From an uncultured Eggerthellaceae bacterium (GTDB lineage Bacteria; Actinomycetota; Coriobacteriia; Coriobacteriales; Eggerthellaceae), in assembly GCA_910588435.1 (NCBI GenBank), contig CAJUPL010000004.1, positions 1 through 64,000 of the forward strand: 64,000 nucleotides of DNA, written 5' to 3'. How positions within the stretch are numbered: position 1 is the stretch's first letter; each line of letters begins with the position of its first letter. Shown piece by piece: positions 34,041-42,816 of the stretch. The notes below the pieces were generated by a model. That model saw nothing but the letters and a program-made list of their open reading frames with translations, searched no databases and was not told the origin of the DNA. The translations under genes and the position numbers were made by a program.

Positions 34041-34988
34041 CTACACGCTCCTAATCCGAGGATCTATGAGGATATAGAGCATGTCCACGATGATGTTGAT
34101 GATGATGAATGCAACAGCCACCGTGAGGACGACGCCCTGCACGAGGTATAGATAGTTGGATTGGATGCCGGAGACGATGGTCATGCCCATGCCAGGCAGG
34201 TTGAAGATGACCTCGATGATGACCGCGCCGCCGATCAGGTATCCGATGCGAAGGCCAAGGACGGTGACGGGCGTGATGAGGGCGTTCCGAAGGACGTTTC
34301 TTGCAACCACCACGCTCTTCGGTATGCCAGCGCCAAGAGCAGTGCGGACGTAGTCCTTGTCAAGCTCCTCCACCATGGAGGTGCGCACAACGCGCGTGAG
34401 CTGGCCTGCAACCGGGACGCCAAGGGATACTGCGGGCAAGAGCATTCGCATGAACCATCCACCTGGGTCCACCATGAAGTCAGGGAGCTTGCCAGATGCT
34501 GGGAGCACTCCCTGGAACGCCAGGATGAGCAGCACGGCTAGCCAGAAGGATGGCGTTGCTATGCAGGCGATGGAGAAGATGCGAATGATCTGGTCCGGCC
34601 ACCTGTCCCTGTAGAGCGCGGAGATGACGCCCAGGATGACCGCCACTACCACACCGAAGATCAGTCCCATGAACGTTAGCTGCAGCGTGATGGGCAGAGC
34701 CTCCATGACGCGCTCAGTGACGCTGGCCCTGGATGCGCCATAGCTTCCAAGGTCACCTTGGAACATCCCGATGAGGAAGTTGCCGTACTGGACGATGATG
34801 GGATCGTTCAGTCCGTATTCCTCGCGATACGCGTTGGCCTGCGCTTCTGTTGCGTTCTCACCGAGAACAGAATACGCAGGATCGATCGGGGATAGCGACA
34901 TGATGAAGAACACTAGGATGGTCACACCCAAGATCATCACTGGCAGCCATAGGATGCGGTTGCCGATGAGCCTCAACAGGTTGTTCAC
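34041..34988 (-). CDS. ABC transporter permease (DppB type)
   Basis: About 315 residues with six membrane helices. Typical DppB features are the N-terminal LGVTILVFFIMSLSP, the AYREEYGLNDPI segment, and the coupling loop with RTALGAGIPKSVVVARNVLRNA. The start is most likely GTG at 34988, seven bases after GAGGAGGGG; an in-frame Met 27 bases upstream has no site. It pairs with the permease half of the fused protein downstream, three bases away. Confidence 0.92.
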   Translation of the reverse strand: MNNLLRLIGNRILWLPVMILGVTILVFFIMSLSPIDPAYSVLGENATEAQANAYREEYGLNDPIIVQYGNFLIGMFQGDLGSYGASRASVTERVMEALPITLQLTFMGLIFGVVVAVILGVISALYRDRWPDQIIRIFSIACIATPSFWLAVLLILAFQGVLPASGKLPDFMVDPGGWFMRMLLPAVSLGVPVAGQLTRVVRTSMVEELDKDYVRTALGAGIPKSVVVARNVLRNALITPVTVLGLRIGYLIGGAVIIEVIFNLPGMGMTIVSGIQSNYLYLVQGVVLTVAVAFIIINIIVDMLYILIDPRIRSV

Positions 34989-35075
34989 TTCCCCCTCCTC
35001 TCTCGACGACAGCAATGCACGAACTTAGCTCAGTAGTTTACTCCATGTGAGGTGTCAACTTGCCGCATATAGACG

Positions 35076-35104
35076 AAAAGGCCCGCCACTTAGGCGAGCC
35101 TTTT
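35076..35104 (-). terminator. Terminator-like hairpin inside the transporter operon
   Basis: Read on the minus strand: AAAAGGCTCGCC, loop taagt, GGCGGGCCTTTT. It lies between the binding-protein gene and the permease gene. Such partial terminators let the binding protein be made in excess over the membrane parts. Confidence 0.7.
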
Positions 35105-35145
35105 CCAAAGATGAGCTTGACGTTGTCAAGCCATGAGCCTTGCGC

Positions 35146-36735
35146 TTACTCCAGAGGAGTGGTGCCCAGGAACACGAGGCCGGTGGTGGAGATAGGTGCG
35201 AAGTTCTCCAGCTTGTCGGCGATGTAGGCGGTGCCGGTCTCACGATGGAACAGCGGGTACAGCGGCACGTTCTCAGCGATGAGGTCGAAGCACTGGTTCC
35301 AGGTCTCCTGCTGCTGCGTTGCATCAGATGCCTCGCGAGCGGTCTGCAGGAGGGTCTGGAGCTCTGCCCACTCAGGGGTGGTGTTCCAGCAAGAACGACC
35401 CTGGGTCCAGACGTTGTCACCATACCACCAGGTCATGAGGAGGTCTGGGTCATTGCCGAAGCAGGACGGATCACCTGGGGTGAGCATGACGTCGTAGGGG
35501 AGGATCTCCTCTGACGGTGCAAGAGCTGCCCAGTCGATCTTGGTCTCATTGATGGTGACGTCGATGCCAGCAGCAGCGAGGTCTTCCTTGATCTGCGCTG
35601 AGAGTGCAGACACCCAGTTGTTGTTCACCATGAGCTCACAGGTGATCTTCTCCTGGCCAGCCTCCTGGAGGAGCTGCTTTGCCTTGTCAACGTCGTGTGA
35701 GTACACGGTTGAAGCGCGATGGTAGTTGGCGTAAGCCTCAGGCAGGAAGGAGGTGGCGGCAACTGCATGGCCGTCCATCTGGTTCTCGATGAGCTTCTCA
35801 ACGTCGATGGCGTAGAAGAATGCCTGGCGGACGCGCGGGTCATCGAACGGAGCCTTCTTCGTGTTGAACATGAGGAAGGGAAGCGCGAAGCCCGGGACGT
35901 ACTCAACAGCAGCGCCAGATGCTGCGATCTGATCAGCGTTGGTGTCCGGCACGTTCTCGATGGCGAGCACAGAGCCGTCGGTGATGTGGGTGGTACGAGA
36001 GGTTGCATCCAGAAGGACGTTCCACTCCATCTCCTCGCAGGTTGCGGGAAGGGTGCCGTTGTAGTTCGGGTTGGGCTTGAAGGTGATCACGCCACCCTCG
36101 TCACCGTTGATGGAGTCATACATCCAAGGGCCAGAGCCGATGGGCATGGTCTTCAGCTCATCTTCGGTGGCAGAAGCCGGGAAGATCTTCACGACGGACA
36201 GACGGCCCTTCAGCAGGGAGTCAAAGGGGTACTTGAGGTTGATGGTGACGGTCTTGTCATCCTTGGCCTCCACAGTGTCAATGAAGGAGAGGAATGCACC
36301 ATAGGTGTCATCAGCCATGTTGGCCTCAAAGGACTTCACGACGTCAGCAGAGGTGACCTCAGTGCCGTCAGAGAACATAGCGCCATCACGCAGGCCAACC
36401 TCATAGACGGTGTCAGAGACCTTGGTGGGCTCACCGTCAGCCAGGGCGGTATAGGTGGTGTAGTTGTGGAGATCCAGGTCATACAGGCCCTCGAAGACAT
36501 GCCAGGTTGCTGCCAGCATGAGAGCGGAGCTGTTGCCGATGGGGTTGCAGTTCGTGGAAGAATAGGCGGCGGCTGCCGTGATGGCGCTTGCCGGGGTAGC
36601 GCTTCCAGCAGCACCAGAGCCCTCAGAGCTTGAGGAGCTGCTTGAGCCGCATCCGCTGAGCGCGAGTGCTGCAGCAGCGCCGGTTGCCGCTGTTCCTGCC
36701 AGGAATCCGCGACGGGTCAGTTTTGGTTGTGCCAT
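35146..36735 (-). CDS. Substrate-binding lipoprotein of the ABC transporter (SBP family 5)
   Basis: About 529 residues. The N-terminus has a twin-arginine signal (TRRGFLAG) followed by a lipobox (LSGC), then a Ser-rich linker. The body matches family-5 extracellular binding proteins of Dpp/Opp/Nik type, with the SADVVKSFE and DPRVRQAFFYAID segments. The start is ATG 36735 with GGAGGG in front; the Met four codons earlier is less likely. It is the first gene of the operon SBP, permease, fused permease-ATPase, ATPase, lyase. Sialic acid as ligand is inferred from neighbours; peptides remain possible. Confidence 0.88.
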   Translation of the reverse strand: MAQPKLTRRGFLAGTAATGAAAALALSGCGSSSSSSSEGSGAAGSATPASAITAAAAYSSTNCNPIGNSSALMLAATWHVFEGLYDLDLHNYTTYTALADGEPTKVSDTVYEVGLRDGAMFSDGTEVTSADVVKSFEANMADDTYGAFLSFIDTVEAKDDKTVTINLKYPFDSLLKGRLSVVKIFPASATEDELKTMPIGSGPWMYDSINGDEGGVITFKPNPNYNGTLPATCEEMEWNVLLDATSRTTHITDGSVLAIENVPDTNADQIAASGAAVEYVPGFALPFLMFNTKKAPFDDPRVRQAFFYAIDVEKLIENQMDGHAVAATSFLPEAYANYHRASTVYSHDVDKAKQLLQEAGQEKITCELMVNNNWVSALSAQIKEDLAAAGIDVTINETKIDWAALAPSEEILPYDVMLTPGDPSCFGNDPDLLMTWWYGDNVWTQGRSCWNTTPEWAELQTLLQTAREASDATQQQETWNQCFDLIAENVPLYPLFHRETGTAYIADKLENFAPISTTGLVFLGTTPLE

Positions 36736-37113
36736 AGTTCCCTCCAACTAAGGTCTGGGAGCGCCTGCTCCCTATCAAGCCCGGGCCGTTTGCCCAAGCT
36801 TCGTATGCTCGCCATTATGATTGAAAAGCTCTTCGAAATAAAGCCTTTTCGCACATTGAGGGGCATATCCGAAAGGACCTCCATAACTGCCGTTCACCGG
36901 GCGTCACATTGGGCGTTCACCCCTTTTACCGTGGATGTTCGTCCCGTTTGCCCTCTGACGGTGCGAAGGGGCTCGGAATTGACGTAACCGAATTGTTATC
37001 ATCTTGCTCGTAGATGCATCCGGCATATCTGACCCATGGCGCACATATATATGAGATGCCTGGGAGGCCGGGGCGATCATCTTCGAGGTTTACAAGGCAA
37101 CGAGAGGAGAGGA
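36736..37113. other. Divergent intergenic region between the transporter and porG
   Basis: Both flanking operons start here in opposite directions. A TTGACG hexamer at 36978-36983 could be a -35 for porG, but no -10 at proper distance stands out. Repeats of the type gttcacc and ggcgt at 36895-36920 might be an operator. No gene or hairpin repeat is seen. Confidence 0.35.
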
Positions 37114-37689
37114 ATGTCCAAGCTGACAGAGATCCGCTGGCATGCACGGGCCGGCCAAGGTGCGGTCACAGCTGCGAAGCTAGTGGCGGATGCGGCGCTT
37201 CTGCAAGGCGCATACATCCAGGCAATGCCAGAATATGGGCCCGAACGCACGGGGGCTCCGCTCAAGGCGTACACGCGCGTGAGCGACGCACCCATCGAGG
37301 TGCACAACACCATCGTCAATCCTGACATCGTGGTCGTCTTGGACGACACGCTCTTGGATACAGTGGATGTTGCCGAAGGCATCAAGGAAGACGGCTGCAT
37401 CATCTTGAACACAGAGATGGACGCAGCCGCCGCCAAGGCAGCGCTGAATGCGCCTGCGGGCGTGAAGGTGGCCATCGTGGATGCATCCGGCATAGCCATC
37501 TCCACCATCAAGCGCGACATCCCGAACACTCCCATCGTCGGCGCGCTCTCCAAGGTCACGGGCGTGGTTCCCGTTGATGCTGTGAAGGAGCGCCTGAAGG
37601 AGACGTTCGGCAAGAAGTTCTCCCAAGAGATGATAGACGCGAATCTGACAAGCGTTGACAGGGCGTATGAGGAGGTGCAGATAGCATGA
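37114..37689 (+). CDS. porG: Pyruvate/2-oxoacid:ferredoxin oxidoreductase, gamma subunit
   Basis: About 191 residues. The WHARAGQGAVTAAKLVADAA start and the MPEYGPERTGAPLKAYTRVSD segment are typical of the gamma domain. The ATG at 37114 has a strong GAGAGGAGAGG site; longer in-frame starts are rejected. With the next three genes it forms a four-subunit enzyme that oxidises pyruvate to acetyl-CoA, CO2 and reduced ferredoxin in anaerobes. Its stop overlaps the delta subunit start (ATGA). Confidence 0.93.
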   Translation: MSKLTEIRWHARAGQGAVTAAKLVADAALLQGAYIQAMPEYGPERTGAPLKAYTRVSDAPIEVHNTIVNPDIVVVLDDTLLDTVDVAEGIKEDGCIILNTEMDAAAAKAALNAPAGVKVAIVDASGIAISTIKRDIPNTPIVGALSKVTGVVPVDAVKERLKETFGKKFSQEMIDANLTSVDRAYEEVQIA

Positions 37690-38003
37690 GGATGCCAGAT
37701 CTCTCAACCTTCGAGGACTGGAAGCCAGGAGAGTTCCCGAAGGGCCTCATCTGCAACGGAGGCACCTCTGTCGAATACATAACGGGCGGCTGGAGGTCCA
37801 TGCGCCCGGTGTGGGATGAGAGCGCTTGCACCAGCTGCATGCTCTGCTGGGTTGTCTGCCCGGATTCATCCATCCAGGTCAAGGATGGGAAGATGGAGGG
37901 CATCGACTACGACCACTGCAAGGGATGCGGCGTTTGCGTGCATGAGTGCCGCTTCGGTGCGCTTGACTTCATCCGTGAGGACGAAGCGGAAGGGGTGAAG
38001 TAG
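37686..38003 (+). CDS. porD: 2-oxoacid:ferredoxin oxidoreductase, delta (ferredoxin) subunit
   Basis: 105 residues with two CxxCxxCxxxCP-type [4Fe-4S] motifs: CTSCMLCWVVCP and CKGCGVCVHECR. It passes electrons from the TPP centre to external ferredoxin. It overlaps porG by four bases and ends directly before porA. Confidence 0.94.
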   Translation: MRMPDLSTFEDWKPGEFPKGLICNGGTSVEYITGGWRSMRPVWDESACTSCMLCWVVCPDSSIQVKDGKMEGIDYDHCKGCGVCVHECRFGALDFIREDEAEGVK

Positions 38004-39221
38004 ATGACCACATCAAAGCCATTCTCCGCCACAGGCAACCAGATGGTTGCCGAGGCCATGCGCCAGGCGAACCCTGACGTGATGGCGGCATACCCCATCA
38101 CGCCTCAGACCACCATCGTGGAGAACTACGCGAAGTACGTGGCGAACGGCCTTGTCACAACTGAGTTCGTCACCGTTGAGTCTGAGCACTCAGCCATGTC
38201 TGCCTGCGTTGGCGCATCTGCTGCAGGCGCGCGCGTGGCGACCGCAACCGCGTCTCAGGGCCTTGCCCTCATGTGGGAGGAGCTCTTCATCGCCGCTGGC
38301 ATGCGCCTTCCCATCGTCATGGCGAACGCGAACCGAGCACTGTCAGCTCCCATCAACATCCACGGAGACCACTCAGATGTCATGGGTGCGCGTGACACCG
38401 GCTGGATCCTCTTCTTCGCGGAGACTGCGCAGGAGGCATATGACAACACCGTGATCAGCTTCCCCATTGCTGAGCACAAGGACGTGCAGCTGCCTGTCAT
38501 GACCACGCTGGATGGCTTCATCACAAGCCACGCCATGGAGCGCTGCGTCATGGAAGACGATGAGACAGTGGCCAAGTTCGTGGGGCAGTATGAGCCAGCG
38601 AATGGCCTCATCACCAGCCCAGATGCCATAGGTGCAGGCATGTTCGCGAACGGGTCCTCATACATGAAGTCCCGCTCAGTGCTGCGTCGCGCTTGCCAGG
38701 CGTCTCTGCCCATCATCGAGGAGTACGGCAAGGCTTGGGCGGATGTCTGCGGGCGCCCGTTCGATCTGGTGGATACCTGGGAGACCGAGGATGCGGATCT
38801 TATCGTGGTGGTCCTGGGCTCTGCTGCTGGCAACATGCGCCATGTCGGGCGTGAGCTTCGCGCTGAGGGCAAGAAGGTGGGCGTCGTTCGCCCGCGCGTA
38901 TACAGGCCGTTCCCAGCGAAGCAGATCGTGGAGGCTTGCAAGGGTGCCAAGGCCATCGCCATCATGGACAGGGCTGACTCCATCGGAGGCCAGTTCGGGC
39001 CTTTGGCTGTGGATGTCATGGGCGCTCTGTATGCGGCGGGCCTCAACATCCCGATGCACAACTATATATATGGTCTTGGCGGCAATGACCTCACGAATGA
39101 CATCGTGAACAGCGTCTACTCAGACCTGGAGGGGATGGCTTCTGGCAAGCTGCCAAGCGGTGCCCTCACGTATCTTGGCATCCAAGAAGAGGAAGGGGCT
39201 GAGAACCAATGGCTAGCATAA
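38004..39221 (+). CDS. porA: 2-oxoacid:ferredoxin oxidoreductase, alpha subunit
   Basis: 405 residues. AYPITPQTTIVE near the start is the alpha-subunit hallmark, with TVESEHSAMSA and GARVATATASQGLALM following, and the domain II region around 200-370. The enzyme may accept pyruvate or other 2-oxoacids; pyruvate is most likely because all four subunits match the porGDAB order. It overlaps porB by 13 bases. Confidence 0.93.
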   Translation: MTTSKPFSATGNQMVAEAMRQANPDVMAAYPITPQTTIVENYAKYVANGLVTTEFVTVESEHSAMSACVGASAAGARVATATASQGLALMWEELFIAAGMRLPIVMANANRALSAPINIHGDHSDVMGARDTGWILFFAETAQEAYDNTVISFPIAEHKDVQLPVMTTLDGFITSHAMERCVMEDDETVAKFVGQYEPANGLITSPDAIGAGMFANGSSYMKSRSVLRRACQASLPIIEEYGKAWADVCGRPFDLVDTWETEDADLIVVVLGSAAGNMRHVGRELRAEGKKVGVVRPRVYRPFPAKQIVEACKGAKAIAIMDRADSIGGQFGPLAVDVMGALYAAGLNIPMHNYIYGLGGNDLTNDIVNSVYSDLEGMASGKLPSGALTYLGIQEEEGAENQWLA

Positions 39222-40171
39222 AGGATCTCTCTGCTCGTCCAGAGAAGCTTGCTCCTGGACATAGGCTCTGCGGTGGTTGCGGCGCCTCCATGGCGGTCCG
39301 TCAGGTGCTCATGGGCGTGCCTGAGGACACGCAGCCCATCGTCGGCTGCGCCACGGGCTGCCTTGAGGTCTCCACCACCATCTATCCGTATGATTCATGG
39401 AACGTGCCATTCATCCACAACGCGTTCGAGAACTCGGCGGCAACAGTCTCTGGCGTTGAGGCTGCCTTCAAGGGCATGCAGCGCGCAGGCAAGATCCCTG
39501 CGAACAAGAAGATGAAGTTCGTGGCGTTCGGCGGCGACGGCGGCACCTATGACATCGGCCTGCAGTCCCTCTCTGGCGCCATGGAGCGCGGTCATGACAT
39601 GGTCTATGTCTGCTATGACAACGGTGCTTACATGAACACCGGCATCCAGCGCTCCTCTGCAACGCCGAAGGGCGCTTGGGCCACCACCTCTGAGGTTGGC
39701 AAGGTGGAGCAGGGCAAGCCGCAGGTTCGCAAGGACCTGACCTCCATCATCGCAGCGCACGGCGTGCCCTACGTTGCGCAGTCAACGGTGGGTCACTGGA
39801 AGGACCTGGTCAGCAAGGCCGAGAAGGCGTTCGCGGTTGACGGGCCTGCATTCCTGAACGTCCTTGCGCCGTGTCCGCGTGGCTGGCGCGTGCCCTCTGA
39901 TCAGACGGCCATCATCTGCCGTCTGGCTGTGGACACGAAGTTCTGGCCTCTGTTCGAGGTTGAGAACGGCGTTTGGAAGCTCACGCCCGTCAAGGAGAAG
40001 AACTTGAAGCCGCTTGAGGACTTCCTGAAGCCGCAAGGCCGCTTCAAGCATCTGTTCAAGCCTGAGAATGCGCACATCATCGAAGATATGAAGGCTGATG
40101 TGGAAGCTTACTGGGCATACCTCGAGGGCCGCGTGGAAGGCTCCAAGGACGCGAAGAGTCCTATAGAGTAA
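39209..40171 (+). CDS. porB: 2-oxoacid:ferredoxin oxidoreductase, beta (TPP) subunit
   Basis: 320 residues. It binds thiamine diphosphate: GHRLCGGCGAS with the Fe-S cysteines near the start, GCATGCLE near 55, and GGDGGTYDIGLQSLSGA for the TPP and Mg site. The C-terminal half has CPRGW and the LFEVENG segment. It is the last gene of the por operon, followed by a strong terminator. Confidence 0.94.
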   Translation: MASIKDLSARPEKLAPGHRLCGGCGASMAVRQVLMGVPEDTQPIVGCATGCLEVSTTIYPYDSWNVPFIHNAFENSAATVSGVEAAFKGMQRAGKIPANKKMKFVAFGGDGGTYDIGLQSLSGAMERGHDMVYVCYDNGAYMNTGIQRSSATPKGAWATTSEVGKVEQGKPQVRKDLTSIIAAHGVPYVAQSTVGHWKDLVSKAEKAFAVDGPAFLNVLAPCPRGWRVPSDQTAIICRLAVDTKFWPLFEVENGVWKLTPVKEKNLKPLEDFLKPQGRFKHLFKPENAHIIEDMKADVEAYWAYLEGRVEGSKDAKSPIE

Positions 40172-40199
40172 GGGCTCATCAACAAGCAGCATCAACGAA

Positions 40200-40233
40200 G
40201 GCCCCCGCAGGCCGCCTGCGGGGGCCTTCTTGT
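40200..40233 (+). terminator. Terminator after porB
   Basis: GGCCCCCGCAGGC facing GCCTGCGGGGGCC with almost no loop, then TTCTTGT. A very stable stem closing the por operon. Confidence 0.88.
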
Positions 40234-40272
40234 ATCATCAGCACCATTCAAAGCAATGGGTGGGGAGGTCAT

Positions 40273-40905
40273 ATGCAGGGACTGTCTGATGTCACATGCG
40301 CTGAGTTCGTGTCTGAGCTTGCGTCAAGCGCTCCTGCTCCTGGAGGTGGCGGCGCGGCGGCATATGTTGGCGCCATCGGCATGGCTTTGGGGCACATGGT
40401 GGGCTCGCTCACCGTTGGCAAGAAGAGATATGCCGATGTGGAGGGCGAAGTTCGACGCCTGATGTCTGAGGCGCAAGCCCTGCAAGAGGAGCTCATGGGT
40501 CTGGTCAAGGCCGATGAGGAGGCATTCTTGCCGCTCTCGCGCGCATACGGGATGCCTGCAACCACAGATGACGAGCGCGCAGAGAAGGCGCGCGTCATGG
40601 AGGAATGCCTGCTTGCTGCATGTCAGGTGCCGCTCAAGATCATGGAGACCACCTTCAAGGCCTTGGAGCTGCTTGCTCAGTTCGCAGAAGTGGGAGCGAA
40701 GATAGCGATCAGCGATGTTGGATGCGGCGCTGCCATATGCAGGGGAGCGCTCCAGGCTGCAAGCTTGAACGTCACCGTGAACACGCGCTTGATGGAAGAC
40801 AGAGAGCAGGCTGCATCTCTGAATGCCAAGGCAGCTGAGCTCTTGAGCCGTGGCGTCATCCTTGCTGATGCCGTATTCGCTGACGTGGAAGGCAGGCTTG
40901 CATGA
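40273..40905 (+). CDS. fchA: Methenyl-THF cyclohydrolase / formiminotetrahydrofolate cyclodeaminase (FchA family)
   Basis: 210 residues, all helical. SSAPAPGGGGAAAYVGAIG and the ALGHMVGSLTVGKKRY stretch are marks of the cyclodeaminase (FTCD C-terminal) family. In acetogens and clostridia a stand-alone protein of this type, FchA, acts as methenyl-tetrahydrofolate cyclohydrolase. It overlaps folD by ATGA. Its partner FolD lacks the cyclohydrolase residues (see that entry), so the cyclohydrolase step is probably done by this protein. A role in histidine breakdown is also possible, but no hut genes are nearby. Confidence 0.88.
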   Translation: MQGLSDVTCAEFVSELASSAPAPGGGGAAAYVGAIGMALGHMVGSLTVGKKRYADVEGEVRRLMSEAQALQEELMGLVKADEEAFLPLSRAYGMPATTDDERAEKARVMEECLLAACQVPLKIMETTFKALELLAQFAEVGAKIAISDVGCGAAICRGALQAASLNVTVNTRLMEDREQAASLNAKAAELLSRGVILADAVFADVEGRLA

Positions 40906-41759
40906 GCGCGATGATCCTGGAAGGCCCGGCGGTTGCGAACGCCATCACAGATGATGTGGCTTCAAGAGCGTCTGCTCTAAGAGATCATGGGGTGCGTCCG
41001 AAGCTGGCCGTCGTCCGCGTGGGGGAGAGGCCTGACGACATCTCCTATGAGCGCGGGCTTGCGAAGCGCGCTGAGAAGGCAGGTGTGGCGGTTGAAGCCC
41101 ATGCGCTTGCAGAAGGTGCCACGCAAGAAGAGCTCCTGGATGTGCTGGACGCTTTGGGCGAAGATGCGTCAGTGCATGGCATCTTGTTGTTCCGCCCGCT
41201 TCCGCAGCACATGGATGAGGAAGCCATCATGGAGCGCATTCCGGAGGTCAAAGACGTTGACTCATGCCGCAACAGCTCATTGGCAAGCGTCTTCTCAGGC
41301 AAGGAGGGCTTCGCGCCTTGCACGGCTCAGGCTTGCATTGAGATCTTGGATCATTACGGGATAAGCGTTGAAGGCAAAGAGGCTGTGGTCGTAGGGCGCA
41401 GCTTGGTCATAGGTAAACCGGTTGCCATGATGCTGCTTGCAAGGAATGCTACGGTGACCATCGCGCACTCGAAGACGGTGGACTTGAAGAGCATCGTACG
41501 CAGAGCGGACATAGTGGTTGCGTGCGTGGGAAGCGCTGAGATGATAGATGAGAGCTATCTTGCGCCCGGGCAGGTGGTCTTGGACGTAGGCATCAACTTC
41601 ACTGATGACGGCAAGATGGTGGGCGATGTTGCCTTCTCAGGGGCAGAAGCCAAGGTGAGTGCCATAACGCCAGTCCCGCGCGGAGTGGGCGCGGTCACCA
41701 CCAGCGTGCTATGCAAGCATGTGGTGGAAGCAGCCGAGAGAGCGGCTTCCAAGCAATGA
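40902..41759 (+). CDS. folD: FolD-family methylenetetrahydrofolate dehydrogenase lacking cyclohydrolase residues
   Basis: 285 residues. The NAD(P) domain has VVVGRSLVIGKP (GRSxxVGxP) and the C-terminal PVPRGVGAVTTSVL. In the catalytic domain the usual YxxxK becomes Y49-E-R-G-L53, so the key Lys is Leu; the neighbouring GILVQLPLP reads GILLFRPLP, so the catalytic Gln is Phe. KDVD (Asp120) is kept. The Lys and Gln are required for cyclohydrolase action in bifunctional enzymes such as human DC301. This copy is thus probably a dehydrogenase only, with FchA next door supplying the other activity. Translation is coupled to fchA. Confidence 0.9.
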   Translation: MSAMILEGPAVANAITDDVASRASALRDHGVRPKLAVVRVGERPDDISYERGLAKRAEKAGVAVEAHALAEGATQEELLDVLDALGEDASVHGILLFRPLPQHMDEEAIMERIPEVKDVDSCRNSSLASVFSGKEGFAPCTAQACIEILDHYGISVEGKEAVVVGRSLVIGKPVAMMLLARNATVTIAHSKTVDLKSIVRRADIVVACVGSAEMIDESYLAPGQVVLDVGINFTDDGKMVGDVAFSGAEAKVSAITPVPRGVGAVTTSVLCKHVVEAAERAASKQ

Positions 41760-41768
41760 GCTCTCGGG

Positions 41769-42758
41769 TCACTTTGCGAACGCTGCGGGCAGAGCCTCTG
41801 GGTTGACGCAATCCTCAGGCTCTTTTCCTAGCACCACATCTATGGCGTTCTGGGTGCAGCGAGTCTGAAGCTCCACGCCTGATTCCTCTGACCAGTATGC
41901 TGCGTGCGGGGTCAGCACCGCGTTCGGTGCCTTCCGGATGAGAGCGCTTTCAGGCAGCGGCTCTGTGGGGAACACATCTATGCCAGCGCCCCAAAGAAGG
42001 CCGTCTGCCAGTGCGGACGCAACCGCGTCAACGTCTATCACAGCTCCGCGCGAGGTGTTTATGACGATGGCGTCGTGCTTCATGCTCTTGATGTTCTGGG
42101 CATCCAGCATGTGCGTGGTGTCTTGTGTGAGGGCAGTGTGGAAGCTGACCACATCTGATGTCCTCAGAAGCTCATCGAACGTGACGAACGGGATCCCCTC
42201 AGGTGTGAAACGTCCAGGTTGTCCCCTCCTGTCCCAAGCTATCACGTGAAATCCCAAGCCTTTCGCCTTCTCAGCTACGGCGCGCCCGATGTTGCCCATT
42301 CCAACCACACCGAACGTGCGCCCCCTCACCTGACCGAGAGGGCGGCGGCGCTGGTAGTCCCAGATGCCGCGCCTTAGGTCTGAGTCAAGCTCAGGGATGC
42401 GCCTGATGATGCTGAGCGCAAGAGCTATGGCGTGATCTGAGACCACCTCTGTGCCGTAGCCCACGACATTGCAGACAGCGGTGCCATTCTTGGTTGCAGC
42501 TTCAACATCTATGTTGTCAACGCCGGTGCCCGTCTTGCAGACCACCTTCAGGTTGGGGCACGCTTCGAAGACTTGGGAGGTATATTTGCCATACGATGTG
42601 ATGGCCCCGTCTGCTCCGTGCAGATGCTCTATGAGCTCTTCGGGCGTCCTGCCCTCTTTGGAGTCATAGCCTGAGAATGAGATCCCAGCGGCTGTCACCA
42701 TCTTCTCTTCGAATTCGCAGCTGCCGAAATCCGAATCGGTCATCACGATCTTGCGCAT
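41769..42758 (-). CDS. D-isomer specific 2-hydroxyacid dehydrogenase family protein
   Basis: About 329 residues. The Rossmann loop GVVGMGNIGRAVAEKAKG is central, followed by NTSRGAVIDVDAV, the GIDVFPTEP segment and the catalytic His in TPHAAYWSEES. The Arg (INTSRG) and Glu (FPTEP) residues of the active site are present. Such enzymes include phosphoglycerate, glycerate and D-lactate dehydrogenases; no partner fixes the substrate. Met seven of the longer frame is used as start because AGGAG lies just before it. It converges on folD across only nine bases. Confidence 0.88.
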   Translation of the reverse strand: MRKIVMTDSDFGSCEFEEKMVTAAGISFSGYDSKEGRTPEELIEHLHGADGAITSYGKYTSQVFEACPNLKVVCKTGTGVDNIDVEAATKNGTAVCNVVGYGTEVVSDHAIALALSIIRRIPELDSDLRRGIWDYQRRRPLGQVRGRTFGVVGMGNIGRAVAEKAKGLGFHVIAWDRRGQPGRFTPEGIPFVTFDELLRTSDVVSFHTALTQDTTHMLDAQNIKSMKHDAIVINTSRGAVIDVDAVASALADGLLWGAGIDVFPTEPLPESALIRKAPNAVLTPHAAYWSEESGVELQTRCTQNAIDVVLGKEPEDCVNPEALPAAFAK

Positions 42759-42816
42759 GATCCAGCTCCTAAGCACGTGCGTCCAGTGAGCTGATTCTAT
42801 CCTTGTTCAGATGCGC

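Noticed and set aside
40236..40272. Folate (THF) riboswitch before fchA-folD
   Set aside because: Only 37 bases separate the por terminator from the start codon, too little for one.
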